From assembly GCF_006443095.1 (NCBI RefSeq), contig NZ_VFWZ01000011.1:186001-250000 (forward strand): a stretch of DNA of 64,000 nucleotides. Reading direction: 5' to 3'. The notes under the pieces were generated by a model. The model saw only the letters and a program-made list of their open reading frames with translations. It did not search any database and was not told where the DNA came from. Positions 45,246 to 54,291 of this stretch are shown one piece after another. Origin of the DNA: Aquimarina algicola. Its GTDB lineage: Bacteria > Bacteroidota > Bacteroidia > Flavobacteriales > Flavobacteriaceae. Numbering within the stretch: position 1 is the stretch's first letter; the number at the start of each line of letters is the position of its first letter. A program made the translations under genes and the position numbers.

Positions 45246-45395
45246 ATGTTAGAAAATATTTCAAATATAGGTACACCTTTAAACAAGAAAGAACAAAAGT
45301 CGATTCATGGAGGATTATGGAGAGCCTGCTCTAGAGAACTACTAAATGATGGTTGTTATGACTCAAGACTTGGGTGTGTCTGTGATTCTATTTAA
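45246..45395 (+). CDS. 49-residue double-glycine leader, Cys-rich peptide
   Basis: This short ORF encodes MLENISNIGTPLNKKEQKSI-HGG, a leader of 23 residues ending in Gly-Gly, then a 26-residue core with four cysteines (RACSREL, DGCYDS, GCVCDSI). The leader has the shape of flavobacterial bacteriocin-type signals, with conserved LNKKEQKSI before GG. Such leaders are normally cut by a C39 peptidase-transporter, which is not in the window. A strong terminator lies 60 bp downstream. No promoter element is obvious. The core could carry two disulfides or thioether rings; its activity is unknown. Confidence 0.75.
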   Translation: MLENISNIGTPLNKKEQKSIHGGLWRACSRELLNDGCYDSRLGCVCDSI

Positions 45396-45455
45396 TTCAT
45401 TTTTGCGATTAGTATAATCCTGATATTTACTATGTCAAAAAATCATTAGGCATCA

Positions 45456-45490
45456 AAAAAGTCGAGGAATATATTGTACCTCGACTTTTT
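45456..45490. terminator. Bidirectional intrinsic terminator
   Basis: AAAAAGTCGAGG pairs perfectly over 12 bp with CCTCGACTTTTT across an 11-nt loop, with A and T tracts on both flanks. It ends both the GG-leader peptide transcript and the convergent pafA gene. Confidence 0.93.
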
Positions 45491-45510
45491 ATAATTTATC
45501 CTAATATTAT

Positions 45511-47151
45511 TTATTCTAACACAAAAGACAAAACATCTCCTGTAGTTCCATTAGGGAAAGTAATTCCTAATAGTGCGGATATTGTAGGAGCAATATCCGG
45601 AATATATGTTTTTTGAGTTGTACTTCCTTTTTTGATTCCTTGTCCAAAAAACAATAGAGGCGCATGTGTATCATAAATTAATGCACTGCCATGAGTAGAC
45701 CCTGTTTTTGAGTAAGAGATCGTTGCGGGATCCATAACAACTACTACATCCCCGCTTCTCTTTTGATTATACCCTTTTTGTATCAAACTTGCTATACCCA
45801 TCGTGTATTGTGTGCTTTCTAATTGTTTTCTGGTAAACACTTTATCCACCTGATCTTGTTGTAATATAAAATGCGCTACGGCTTCTTGTAGAGTTTCAGA
45901 AGAAATATTGTTTTTCTTTAATACTTCGTAGTCAAAAAATACTTGTTGGTTAGAAATATTCTTTATTAAACCTTCTACTTTAAATGTAGATGTTACAAAA
46001 GTTTTGATATGCTCTGCAAAGGCATCTCTATCAAAATATCCTGCTGGAATCTTAACCGATTGTAGATATGCAGGTACATGAACTGCGCCATGATCTGCAG
46101 TAAGAAAAACAGTGTATTGCCCCTTACCTACTTTAGAGTCAAGAGTTTTTAATAATCGTTCTATATCCTGATCTAATCGCAAGTAGGTATCTTGAATCTC
46201 TTTAGAATTAACCCCAAAATTATGCCCTACATAGTCTGTACTAGAAAAACTAACCGTCAAAAAATCAGTAATTTTATCTTTTCCGAGTGCTTCGCCTTCG
46301 ATAGCTGCGATAGCAAAATCTGCAGTCAAACTGTTTCCAAAAGCAGTACTTTTTATAATGCTATAACCGGAATTCTCTTTTTTCAATGTCGCTAAATCAT
46401 AAGGAAAAGTTGCTGTTTCTTTTCCCTTAAAACCACCTTCAAATGCATTTTTATCAGGACCACTCTCACGATATGTACTAATATCATAGAGTGTATTCCA
46501 TTCTTTTAAATAAGAAGCTGCTTGATCAGAATCATTGAATTTTTGCACCCAATCTGGTAATTGGTTTGTATAATAAGAACTCGTAATCCATTTTCCCTGA
46601 TCCCCTCCTATAAACCAATATGCACCATTAGCTGTATGACCTGCTGGTAGAATAGCCCCTCTATCTTTTATGGCTATACCGATAGTTTTACCATGTAATT
46701 GAGTATGTAATCTGTTTTGGTCTGCAACTGTAGACGTTTTCATTCGATTTGGAGACATTTTTCCCATATCAGTCTCTAATCCAACAGAAATCACTGAATC
46801 ATCTTCTGCACAATATACAGTCTTGTTTTCAAACTTATTATACCAATGATTAGAAATGATACCATGATTTTGAGGTGTAGTTCCCGTATAAATAGATGCA
46901 TGCCCTGGTCCCGTATAAGTTGGCACATAATTAAAATGATTATTTTTACAGTTAAAACCATCATTTATCATTCTTTTAAAACCACCTTCTCCAAAGCGTT
47001 CATAAAACCTGGTAAGATAATCATACCGCATTTGATCAACAACAATACCAACGACAAGCTTTGGTGAAGAGTTTAATTTAACTTTGTCTTGTGCAATACC
47101 AGAGATTGTTATTACCAAGAAAGTAATAAGAAAAGTTACTTTTTTTGTCAT
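45511..47151 (-). CDS. pafA: PafA-type alkaline phosphatase
   Basis: This 546-residue secreted phosphomonoesterase is of the PafA group, which releases phosphate constitutively in Bacteroidota. A signal peptide (KVTFLITFLVITISGIAQ) is followed by LVVGIVVDQMRYDYLTRFYERFG and the nucleophile threonine in PTYTGPGHASIYTGT. The metal ligands include STDYVGHNFGVNS, FLTADHGAVHVPAYL and the late SKTGSTHGSALIYDTHAPLLFFG. It is periplasmic by signal peptide and has no sorting domain. It is monocistronic and transcribed divergently from mlaE. Confidence 0.95.
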   Translation of the reverse strand: MTKKVTFLITFLVITISGIAQDKVKLNSSPKLVVGIVVDQMRYDYLTRFYERFGEGGFKRMINDGFNCKNNHFNYVPTYTGPGHASIYTGTTPQNHGIISNHWYNKFENKTVYCAEDDSVISVGLETDMGKMSPNRMKTSTVADQNRLHTQLHGKTIGIAIKDRGAILPAGHTANGAYWFIGGDQGKWITSSYYTNQLPDWVQKFNDSDQAASYLKEWNTLYDISTYRESGPDKNAFEGGFKGKETATFPYDLATLKKENSGYSIIKSTAFGNSLTADFAIAAIEGEALGKDKITDFLTVSFSSTDYVGHNFGVNSKEIQDTYLRLDQDIERLLKTLDSKVGKGQYTVFLTADHGAVHVPAYLQSVKIPAGYFDRDAFAEHIKTFVTSTFKVEGLIKNISNQQVFFDYEVLKKNNISSETLQEAVAHFILQQDQVDKVFTRKQLESTQYTMGIASLIQKGYNQKRSGDVVVVMDPATISYSKTGSTHGSALIYDTHAPLLFFGQGIKKGSTTQKTYIPDIAPTISALLGITFPNGTTGDVLSFVLE

Positions 47152-47264
47152 GTCATTATGAATTTGAATCGCTAATGTACTATTTGTGCAAATGTAAAAC
47201 TTTAATGAAAGGTTAAATGCTTACGATATATTTTTTTCTATTTTAGCCTTTCTAATTACAAAGA

Positions 47265-48002
47265 ATGTTTTATTTAGAAGATATTGGTCGCTATTTTTTG
47301 ATGTTGAAAGGTGTTTTTAGCAGAATGACAAAGGGTTCTGTGATCAGAAATTTAATATTCAAAGAGATAGATGATCTTATTATTGGCTCTTTGGGGATAA
47401 CGGTATTTCTTGCTTTTTTTATAGGTGCCGTTGTAGCTATACAAACTGCTTTGAATCTTACAAACCCTCTTATTCCAAAAAAACTTATAGGGTTTGCTTC
47501 AAGACAATCGGTAATCCTTGAATTTGCCCCAACCTTTATTTCTGTAATTATGGCAGGTAAAGTTGGATCTTTCATTACATCCAGTATTGGTACGATGCGG
47601 GTAACAGAACAGATTGATGCATTAGAAGTAATGGGTATCAACTCTCTTAATTATTTGATATTTCCAAAAATCATTGCAATGCTAACCTATCCATTTGTTA
47701 TTGCCATAGCAATGTTTACTGGTATTCTTGGTGCTTATGTTGCCGGGATATATGGCGGCTTTTTATCCAGCAGTGATTTTCTTACGGGATTAAGAGAAGA
47801 ATTTATTCCATATCATCTGGTATATGCATTTATCAAAACATTTCTGTTTTCTTTTCTGTTAGCTACCATTCCTTCTTTTCATGGATATTATATGAAAGGT
47901 GGCGCACTAGAAGTAGGAAAAGCCAGTACCTCTGCCTTTGTATGGACTACGGTTGTTATTATTATATCTAATTATATACTCACCCAATTATTATTGAGCT
48001 AA
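47265..48002 (+). CDS. mlaE: MlaE-like ABC transporter permease
   Basis: This 245-residue inner-membrane permease of the MlaE family has five hydrophobic segments. Conserved stretches include FFIGAVVAIQTALNLTNPLIP, ILEFAPTFISVIMAGKVGSFITSSIGTMRVTEQIDALEVMGIN and FIKTFLFSFLLATIPSFHGYY. MlaE works with the ATPase MlaF and the MCE-domain protein MlaD to move phospholipids across the envelope. The start codon of the ATPase gene overlaps this stop codon (TAATG). No MlaD gene is in the window. Confidence 0.96.
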   Translation: MFYLEDIGRYFLMLKGVFSRMTKGSVIRNLIFKEIDDLIIGSLGITVFLAFFIGAVVAIQTALNLTNPLIPKKLIGFASRQSVILEFAPTFISVIMAGKVGSFITSSIGTMRVTEQIDALEVMGINSLNYLIFPKIIAMLTYPFVIAIAMFTGILGAYVAGIYGGFLSSSDFLTGLREEFIPYHLVYAFIKTFLFSFLLATIPSFHGYYMKGGALEVGKASTSAFVWTTVVIIISNYILTQLLLS

Positions 48003-48766
48003 TGATAGAAGTAACAAACTTACATAAAGGGTTTAATGGAGAACAGATTCTCAAAGGGATCACGACTACCTTTACTCGTGGAATGACCAACCTTATCATT
48101 GGTACAAGTGGTAGTGGTAAAACTGTATTCTTAAAATGCATGCTTGGGCTATTTACTCCTGAACAAGGAGCTATTTGCTATGATGGTAGTACTTATTCTG
48201 ACCTCAACAAGCAAGAGCAGAGAGATTTGCGAGAACAAATGGGAATGGTTTTTCAAGGGAGTGCTTTGTTTGATTCTATGACCGTACAGGAAAATGTGAT
48301 GTTTCCACTTATGATGTTTACCAAACAGAAAAAAGATGAAATGCTCGACAGAGTTAATGAAGTACTTGATCGCGTAAATCTTGAAAATGCTAATAATAAA
48401 CTTCCTTCAGAAATTAGTGGGGGAATGCAAAAACGTGTTGCTATTGCACGTGCTATTGTAACGCGCCCAAAATATCTTTTTTGTGATGAACCCAATTCAG
48501 GATTAGACCCCAGAACAGCGATAGTCATAGATAATCTCATCAAAGAGATTACAGAAGAATATGATATTACCACTATCATCAATACGCATGATATGAATTC
48601 TGTAATGGAAATCGGTGAGAAAATCGTTTTCTTAAAAAATGGATATCTGGAATGGGAAGGTGATAAAACACAGATCTTCAAAACCGATAACCAGGCTGTT
48701 ACAGAATTTGTATACTCTTCAAACCTATTCAAAAAAGTGCGAGAAGCACAGTTAAAAGGGTTGTAA
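48002..48766 (+). CDS. mlaF: MlaF-like ABC transporter ATP-binding protein
   Basis: This 254-residue ABC ATPase has Walker A IIGTSGSGKTVFLKC, the Q-loop MGMVFQGSALFDSMTV, signature ISGGMQKRVAIARAI, Walker B YLFCDEPNSGLDP and the H-loop INTHDMNSVM. The SALFDSMTVQENV stretch is characteristic of the phospholipid transporter ATPases. It overlaps the mlaE stop by one base and pairs with it. A 7-bp hairpin (CTACTCA with TGAGTAG, 48772-48789) lies just after the stop codon. Confidence 0.95.
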   Translation: MIEVTNLHKGFNGEQILKGITTTFTRGMTNLIIGTSGSGKTVFLKCMLGLFTPEQGAICYDGSTYSDLNKQEQRDLREQMGMVFQGSALFDSMTVQENVMFPLMMFTKQKKDEMLDRVNEVLDRVNLENANNKLPSEISGGMQKRVAIARAIVTRPKYLFCDEPNSGLDPRTAIVIDNLIKEITEEYDITTIINTHDMNSVMEIGEKIVFLKNGYLEWEGDKTQIFKTDNQAVTEFVYSSNLFKKVREAQLKGL

Positions 48767-48855
48767 TACCACTACTCAAAAATGAGTAGCCTTAACAATC
48801 TAATAAACAACTATCTTTATAAAAAACATAAAGAATATATTGCTTTTGGTGTACT

Positions 48856-49215
48856 ATGATTACATTAAATTCAGAAAAAATTATAAAAAGAAGTCTGTAC
48901 TTGATTGCTTTACCTGTTCTTATAATCTTAATTCTTGGAATTGAATATTTGATAAGTGCTAAAGAAGCCATAAACGGCAATTATGAATATAGTTTCATGC
49001 TCGGTGCTGATGCTATACCTATACCTTGGTACATGAAAACAGAAGAGTTCTTTATAAAATACTGCATAGGATATGGAAGTTCATTAATCCTTTTGACAGT
49101 AGGATATGTCTTTGCTCTCTTAAAGAATAATAAATTCATACAATTGGCTATAGGAGTAATCACAATTTTGATTCTTTATTACGAATACAGAATGTTTTTG
49201 AACGCTATACCTTGA
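48856..49215 (+). CDS. Small membrane protein of unknown function
   Basis: I recognise no family. The 119-residue protein has three hydrophobic segments (about residues 12-32, 72-90 and 93-110). A polar loop between the first two contains YSFMLGADAIPIPWYMKTEEFF. It is the first gene of a run of small co-oriented genes extending to 56.5 kb that differ in type from their neighbours. The 85-bp gap after it holds an 8-bp hairpin (TGTCACTT with AAGTGACA, 49252-49277). Confidence 0.72.
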   Translation: MITLNSEKIIKRSLYLIALPVLIILILGIEYLISAKEAINGNYEYSFMLGADAIPIPWYMKTEEFFIKYCIGYGSSLILLTVGYVFALLKNNKFIQLAIGVITILILYYEYRMFLNAIP

Positions 49216-49300
49216 AGCTATTAAAAACATATGAAAGCATGGCTATCATTCTGTCACTTCAAATCTTATAAGTGACAATCAGCTATTAATAAAACTTAAA

Positions 49301-49951
49301 ATGAAGGAAATATTTGAAGATATTGAGTTTCAACTAGGAGAATTCGGATTACACTCTCAACTCAGCGAGGAAAAGAAGTCAACATTACCCAAAATCTTGA
49401 AAGAAATCCATAAATACAACGTATTTGGGAGTGATCTTTTAGCAGTCCCTGCAGAATTAATCATTAGTGGTGATGATCAAGAATATGAAAGACCATTTTC
49501 ATTTCTTGATCTGGATGAAGGATTTGTCAATTTTGAAAATGAATTCCGATCAGAAGTCCCAATAGATTTTATTCCGATGGGATACTTATATGGTGCTTCA
49601 GAAATAGTTCTATACAACAATTTGAATAATTCTATTCACATATTTCATGTATCGGATATCGTTGATCAGGATCGGATGAAGTACAAACTTGATAATCCAA
49701 CATGCACTTTTAAAGATTTTATATCGCAAATTAGACTCCAAACAGTTACTTGTTTGTTACATCCAAAAGATTATTCAAAAGCGACACTTATTGAACTGAG
49801 AAAAAATAAAATTTACTTAGATTACGAATTCTTAGCATCTAAAAGCGAAGATATATGGGAGGTATATTTAGACAAATGCAGATCACAAATAGCAGATGGT
49901 ATGGAGATTCATTATGCTCCGCAAAATGTGATTCAAAAACTTCAACAATAA
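49301..49951 (+). CDS. Putative SMI1/KNR4-like (immunity-type) protein
   Basis: This 216-residue soluble protein resembles the SMI1/KNR4 superfamily, many bacterial members of which are immunity proteins against secreted toxins. The match rests on order and spacing: helix-rich N terminus, LLAVPAELIISG, a FENEFRSEVPIDFIPMGYLYGASEIVLYN block, HIFHVSDIVDQDRMKYKLDNPT and TFKDFISQIR. No toxin gene is visible beside it, so it could be an orphan immunity gene, or it may serve another role. Identity is moderately sure, function is not. Confidence 0.6.
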   Translation: MKEIFEDIEFQLGEFGLHSQLSEEKKSTLPKILKEIHKYNVFGSDLLAVPAELIISGDDQEYERPFSFLDLDEGFVNFENEFRSEVPIDFIPMGYLYGASEIVLYNNLNNSIHIFHVSDIVDQDRMKYKLDNPTCTFKDFISQIRLQTVTCLLHPKDYSKATLIELRKNKIYLDYEFLASKSEDIWEVYLDKCRSQIADGMEIHYAPQNVIQKLQQ

Positions 49952-49964
49952 TAAGTGCAAAACA

Positions 49965-50201
49965 ATGAGAAAAAAGATCATAATTTTAGCAGTAATTATT
50001 TTAATCATCTCAAAATTTTGGATCGGAATCTATAAAGATGGTGAATGGGGCGAAAAATATATTTTTATAAAACATAGACCTATTTGGAAAACCTATTTTT
50101 ATTCACCACGAGGAATGAGTGATTTAAAACTTTCTGAAATGAGTGAAGACAAACAAAAAGAACAACGATTGTTTGATGAATTTGTTCTAAAAATGTATTA
50201 A
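49965..50201 (+). CDS. Small membrane-anchored protein of unknown function
   Basis: This 78-residue protein has one N-terminal membrane helix (MRKKIIILAVIILIISKFWIGIY). A hydrophilic segment follows, with a repeated aromatic pattern (KHRPIWKTYFYSPRGMSDLKL). No family is recognised. It lies 13 bp after the SMI1-like gene and may belong to the same transcript. Confidence 0.65.
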   Translation: MRKKIIILAVIILIISKFWIGIYKDGEWGEKYIFIKHRPIWKTYFYSPRGMSDLKLSEMSEDKQKEQRLFDEFVLKMY

Positions 50202-50240
50202 ACCACATTTTAAATTAAACGTTTATAACAATTTGAAAAA

Positions 50241-50623
50241 ATGAAAACAGAACAATATCCTATATGTCATTCAAACCTAGAAGTAAAAAATTTTGCTCCA
50301 TGTGATGACTGTGGGGTATTAGAAAAGGAAATTATCACTTCAAAGATGGAGTTCATAAATACACTATTTATGAAGTTTATGGTGGGCTTAAATTGCAATT
50401 ATGTGATTTTTGTGATGTAGATTCTGGTTCATATCGAATTGAATATTGGGGCTTTTTAGACAATGAACGAATCGATTACAAAAACTTTAAATTCATATCC
50501 TCTGTAGAAAATCCATCTTTTCAAAAAACAAAATACTGCTCTGAGTGTAACAAAGGCATAAATTTTCTGACTTTTCTAAAAAAAATCAGACATAAAAGAA
50601 AAATTGAAAAAAACCGGATATAA
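50241..50623 (+). pseudogene. Cys-rich zinc-ribbon-type protein, broken by a one-base frameshift
   Basis: Two frames together form one protein of about 127 residues with CxxC-type pairs. Frame one encodes MKTEQYPICHSNLEVKNF-APCDDCG... and stops at 50418. The frame one base back continues HFKDGVHKYTIYEVYGGL, LCDFCDVDSGSY and KYCSECNKGINFL to 50623. An A missing near GAAATTATCACTTC (about 50331) would restore a single frame through an EINHFKDG junction. The complete family is a cysteine-rich hypothetical protein, probably zinc-binding. Either it is decaying or the base is a sequencing error. Confidence 0.75.
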
Positions 50624-50972
50624 ATATCAAATAGAGCAAAGATTAAAGAAAGATAATTGGCAAATATCATCTATAGACTCAAACTACGAATGGTGGGATG
50701 ACGAACATTGGAAACTTGAACTGAAACACAACCCTGAAATATCATTCTATTTATGCTTTATAGTTGATCCGATGTTTGAAGGAACAAGAAAAAAAGGACA
50801 AGGAATTTACGAAATAAAAGCCTCAACCAAATTTCCTGCAAATTGGAATGACAATTCAAACAAAATTTCTTCAATTAGCATGACAAAAAGAAACTTTGAA
50901 ATTAAACTTGAAGAGTTTATTCAGAATTTAAAAGAGTATAAAAAAGTAAAAACGAAACACAAGAAAGTATAA
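50604..50972 (+). CDS. Small soluble protein of unknown function, TTG start
   Basis: This possible 122-residue protein (TGYKYQIEQRLKKDNWQISSI, SNYEWWDDEHWKLEL) has many aromatic residues, a basic tail (KEYKKVKTKHKKV) and no membrane segment. No family is recognised. TTG at 50604 is the only reasonable start: an in-frame stop lies 27 bp upstream and no ATG occurs before the conserved part. It overlaps the end of the broken Cys-rich gene by 20 bp. Confidence 0.6.
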   Translation: MKKTGYKYQIEQRLKKDNWQISSIDSNYEWWDDEHWKLELKHNPEISFYLCFIVDPMFEGTRKKGQGIYEIKASTKFPANWNDNSNKISSISMTKRNFEIKLEEFIQNLKEYKKVKTKHKKV

Positions 50973-51034
50973 AATAGACTACGAACTTTTTTTGAGCAGC
51001 TATAATCAGCTTAAAATTAATATAATGATACTAT

Positions 51035-52021
51035 ATGGAAATTAAAGCAGCAACAGTACAAGATCATGAAGTATTGACAGAGGTAATGAGGGGATCAAAA
51101 GCAATATGGGGATATGAAAAAGAACAGTTAGAAGAATGGAAAGATGAATTAACGATTACACAAGATCATATTAAAAAGAATAGTGTTTTTAATTTATGGA
51201 AAGATGATCAAATAATAGGATTTTATTCTTATAAACAACAAGGTCCAAATTTGAAATTAGACAGCCTGTTTGTACATCCAGAATTCATTGGTCAAGGAAT
51301 GGGAAATATAATGATGACAGACTTTTTAGAAAGGGTAAAACCAATATCAAAGGAGAGAATTGTACTAGATGCAGACCCTAATGCCGAATCATATTACAAC
51401 AAGTATGATTTTAATACCATTGCCCTCAAAAAGACATCAATTCCAAATCGATTTATGCCAATTATGGCAAAAAATAATCCTAATTTAGAAGAAACACATC
51501 TTTTTGATAGCAAAAGACTTTTTGTAAGACACTTAAGCCTCGAAGATCTGGATGATTTTTATGATATGCAACGCAATCCAAATGTAATGCAATATATCAA
51601 ACCCGAAATGAACTATGAAGAGGCCAAAAAAGAGTTAGAAAGATTTATTGGGTATTATGAGGATAGAAAAAAAATGTTTAGAATCTGGGCAATAATAGAA
51701 AAACAAACTAATACTTTTATTGGGATTTGTGGAGTATACTTAAATAAAAATAACGAAGAAGAAATCGCTTATCGATTACGAGAATTATATTGGGGTAAAG
51801 GCTATGGAGGAGAAATTGCAGAACGATTATTTGATTTTTGTTTTGAAACCTTGGACTATGATGAACTTTATGCATATGTAATGGAAGAAAATCAAGGTTC
51901 TATTAAAATTTTAGAAAAACACATGTCATACGATAAGATCATTCATTCTGAAGAGACCAATTCTAAAGAGTATATTTATAAAACGAGTAAGGAAAACTGG
52001 ATACAACACCGTAATCTGTAG
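51035..52021 (+). CDS. Tandem GNAT acetyltransferase (two domains)
   Basis: This 328-residue protein contains two complete GNAT domains. The first (about residues 1-145) has LFVHPEFIGQGMGNIMMTDF, matching the RxxGxG/A acetyl-CoA motif, and is like general small-molecule acetyltransferases. The second (about 155-325) starts DSKRLFVRHLSLEDLDDFYDM and has RELYWGKGYGGEIAERLFDF, as in RimJ/RimL-type enzymes. Fusion of two different GNAT subtypes may give dual specificity, or the first domain may be regulatory. It belongs to the accessory run of small genes. Confidence 0.88.
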   Translation: MEIKAATVQDHEVLTEVMRGSKAIWGYEKEQLEEWKDELTITQDHIKKNSVFNLWKDDQIIGFYSYKQQGPNLKLDSLFVHPEFIGQGMGNIMMTDFLERVKPISKERIVLDADPNAESYYNKYDFNTIALKKTSIPNRFMPIMAKNNPNLEETHLFDSKRLFVRHLSLEDLDDFYDMQRNPNVMQYIKPEMNYEEAKKELERFIGYYEDRKKMFRIWAIIEKQTNTFIGICGVYLNKNNEEEIAYRLRELYWGKGYGGEIAERLFDFCFETLDYDELYAYVMEENQGSIKILEKHMSYDKIIHSEETNSKEYIYKTSKENWIQHRNL

Positions 52022-52167
52022 TAAAAACAATCAACTATTTATATTCAAACTGGTATAACACTTTTTGAATGAAAAAAATAGAAAAAGATACTGTTTCAAT
52101 CGAGTTGATCAATGGAAAAATATTACAATTTGTTAGACAAACATCAAGATAACTTATAGTGAAAACC

Positions 52168-52605
52168 ATGAAAAAAACACCAAAAGTATCATCAATTCAT
52201 AACCCGTCTGATGGTTTTTTAGGAGGGTTAAGAAACGTAATATTAAGTACCAAAGAAACAGATGGCGACATTTATCTTGTAGAAGGTATCATGCCAAAAG
52301 ATAGCATAGTACCACTGCATATTCACGAACTAGAAGATGAGATATTTCATGTTTTAGAAGGCAAAGTAGAGCTTATCTTAGGAGACAAAACGATACAGGC
52401 AAAAAAAGATGATATCATATATCTACCGCGAGGGATACAACATGGAATCAAAACCTCTGGAAATCAAACAGCCAAAGTACTTAACTATGTAATCCCGGGT
52501 AAAAATTTTGAGGAATTCTTTAACAAAATGAATGCAATTGGTCTACATGCTACTACGGAAGAAAAAGCTAAAATTGGAGTTGAACACAAAATTAAATTCC
52601 TTTAA
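52168..52605 (+). CDS. Cupin domain protein
   Basis: This 145-residue single-domain cupin has metal-binding motif one, PLHIHELEDEIFHVLEG, and motif two, YLPRGIQHGIKTSG. The beta-barrel fold is followed by a helix (FEEFFNKMNAIG) typical of quercetinase-like or sugar-binding members. I prefer the ATG at 52168 to the GTG three codons earlier. The substrate is unknown. It belongs to the accessory run and has a 27-codon leader-like ORF (52069-52152) just upstream. Confidence 0.88.
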   Translation: MKKTPKVSSIHNPSDGFLGGLRNVILSTKETDGDIYLVEGIMPKDSIVPLHIHELEDEIFHVLEGKVELILGDKTIQAKKDDIIYLPRGIQHGIKTSGNQTAKVLNYVIPGKNFEEFFNKMNAIGLHATTEEKAKIGVEHKIKFL

Positions 52606-52647
52606 AAAGGAGCTTATGTAACCGATTAAGAAAATCAAACTGAGGAA

Positions 52648-53112
52648 ATGAATATAAACCCGAAAAAAAATCTTACCAAGTTAGGATTACAACTGCCAAA
52701 TGTTTCAACACCAGGCGGAAATTATGTTTCTGTGAACATTCGAGAAAATATTGCTTATGTCGCCATTCAATTCCCTATACTCAATGAAGAATACTTGCAT
52801 CAAGGCAGATTGGGAAATGAAATCACGACTGAACAAGGCTACAAGGCAATGGAATTATGTGCGTTAAATGTTCTTGCTCAAATGGACAAAAAGGTTGGAT
52901 TTGACAACATAATTGGGTTGAATCATATTGACGCTTATTTCCAGTCAAGTGAAGATTGGGACGAATCACCAAAAGTGGTTAACGGAGCATCTAATTTATT
53001 TGTAAAAGTACTCGAAGAGAAAGGAGAACACTCTCGTTCTATTTTTGGAGTTCATAAATTACCAAGAAACTTTAGCGTGGGGTTAACCACTTCATTCACA
53101 ATAAAAAAATAA
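52648..53112 (+). CDS. RidA/YjgF family protein (longer subtype)
   Basis: This 154-residue protein is of the YjgF/YER057c/UK114 fold, in the longer YoaB-like subtype. It has LGLQLPNVSTPGGNYVSVNIREN, a middle VLAQMDKKVGFDNIIGLNHIDAYFQSS block and the C-terminal HSRSIFGVHKLPRNFSVGLTTSF. RidA proteins hydrolyse reactive imine intermediates; this subtype often lacks the classical catalytic arginine position, so activity is uncertain. It lies 42 bp after the cupin gene. Confidence 0.88.
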   Translation: MNINPKKNLTKLGLQLPNVSTPGGNYVSVNIRENIAYVAIQFPILNEEYLHQGRLGNEITTEQGYKAMELCALNVLAQMDKKVGFDNIIGLNHIDAYFQSSEDWDESPKVVNGASNLFVKVLEEKGEHSRSIFGVHKLPRNFSVGLTTSFTIKK

Positions 53113-53283
53113 ACATAAAACTATTCGTTACATTATGCAGGTTTAGTGATTAAAAATCTACCACTACTCATACACAAGATCGTCAGACTTTCTCAAAATT
53201 CAAATATAGTTTTACGTTCTAAGGTTGGAAATTTATTATCTTAAAGTATGGAATATTTACAGAAACGTCTAGCAAAACTATTA

Positions 53284-54291
53284 ATGAAAAACATTTGTAT
53301 CCTATTCTTAATATTGCTTGTGAGTTGCCAACGAAACATGGAAAACAAATCAACAAGTTTTGATTTAAGCAAGAGAAAATACTTTTTAGGAACACGTAAA
53401 TGTTGTCATGATGAATACATGATATTTGAATTTCAAACTAAAAATAATTCTTTAAAGGGAAAAGTTACTAATATCAGATTTATTCGGGATAGCTCATCTA
53501 TTTTAAAGGGAACAATTAAAGATTCTATCATTGAGTTCACCTACGAAGAACAAAGAATAGAAAAGGCACATGGAATAATTGGGAATAAGGAAATTAAAAT
53601 TAAACTGAATGATTATTACCAATTAACATTACAAGAGATTGATTCCAGCACTTATTTCAAAAAATATTTAAAAGCATACCCTAAACTTATAACCTTAAAA
53701 AAAGATACAATTATTGGTGATTACCTATTTGAAATAAAAGTTAGTGATTGGAATTCAAGAACTCATTATGGAAAATCCACAATAACGATTAAAGATAAAG
53801 CATCAAAAAAAGAAATTCAACAAATTAAATCAGATGCGTTTTATTTTTATAACAAAGATAAATTGTATTTTAATTATAGTGAGGATTATAATTTTGATCA
53901 TCACAATGATTTATCTTTTTCAACAGGAACTAATGGACCATACATGTCTTATAGCGCTAATTATTATATTTATGATAAAGTAGAGAAAAAGTTTCTTAGA
54001 AATATAGAATATGAAAATATAGCAAATGCTTTATCTTTTAGAGTAGATACAATTAATAAGATAATGATTAGTCACAACAGAGGAAGTTCTAGTATCCATT
54101 ATACAGATGCTTATGAATGGAAGAATAATAAAATAGAATTAGTTAAAAGTTTGACAATAGATAAGCAATATCAAAGAAAAGTTATCTTAAAAAAGAGAAT
54201 TCACGGAGAATTAAAAACAATAATAGACGAACCTGATTCAAATTTTACTGATGACGAAATGAATAAAGTCTATGAAAGTTTTTGGAATTGA
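53284..54291 (+). CDS. Lipoprotein of unknown function
   Basis: Starting at the in-frame ATG at 53284, the protein of about 335 residues has a lipoprotein signal (MKNICILFLILLVSCQRN, lipobox LVSC). The longer frame from 53248 would add 12 residues that disturb the signal. The rest is beta-rich, with charged, repetitive strands (GTRKCCHDEYMIFEFQTK, ISFSTGTNGPYMSYS-like). It carries no recognisable enzymatic motif. It is probably anchored to the outer or inner membrane, facing the periplasm. Confidence 0.75.
   Translation: MKNICILFLILLVSCQRNMENKSTSFDLSKRKYFLGTRKCCHDEYMIFEFQTKNNSLKGKVTNIRFIRDSSSILKGTIKDSIIEFTYEEQRIEKAHGIIGNKEIKIKLNDYYQLTLQEIDSSTYFKKYLKAYPKLITLKKDTIIGDYLFEIKVSDWNSRTHYGKSTITIKDKASKKEIQQIKSDAFYFYNKDKLYFNYSEDYNFDHHNDLSFSTGTNGPYMSYSANYYIYDKVEKKFLRNIEYENIANALSFRVDTINKIMISHNRGSSSIHYTDAYEWKNNKIELVKSLTIDKQYQRKVILKKRIHGELKTIIDEPDSNFTDDEMNKVYESFWN

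Noticed and set aside
48253..48732. 159-codon open frame opposite mlaF
   Set aside because: Fully antisense to a canonical ABC ATPase; its composition is that of a shadow frame.
52069..52152. 27-codon ORF ahead of the cupin gene
   Set aside because: No leader, signal or conserved motif; could be chance.
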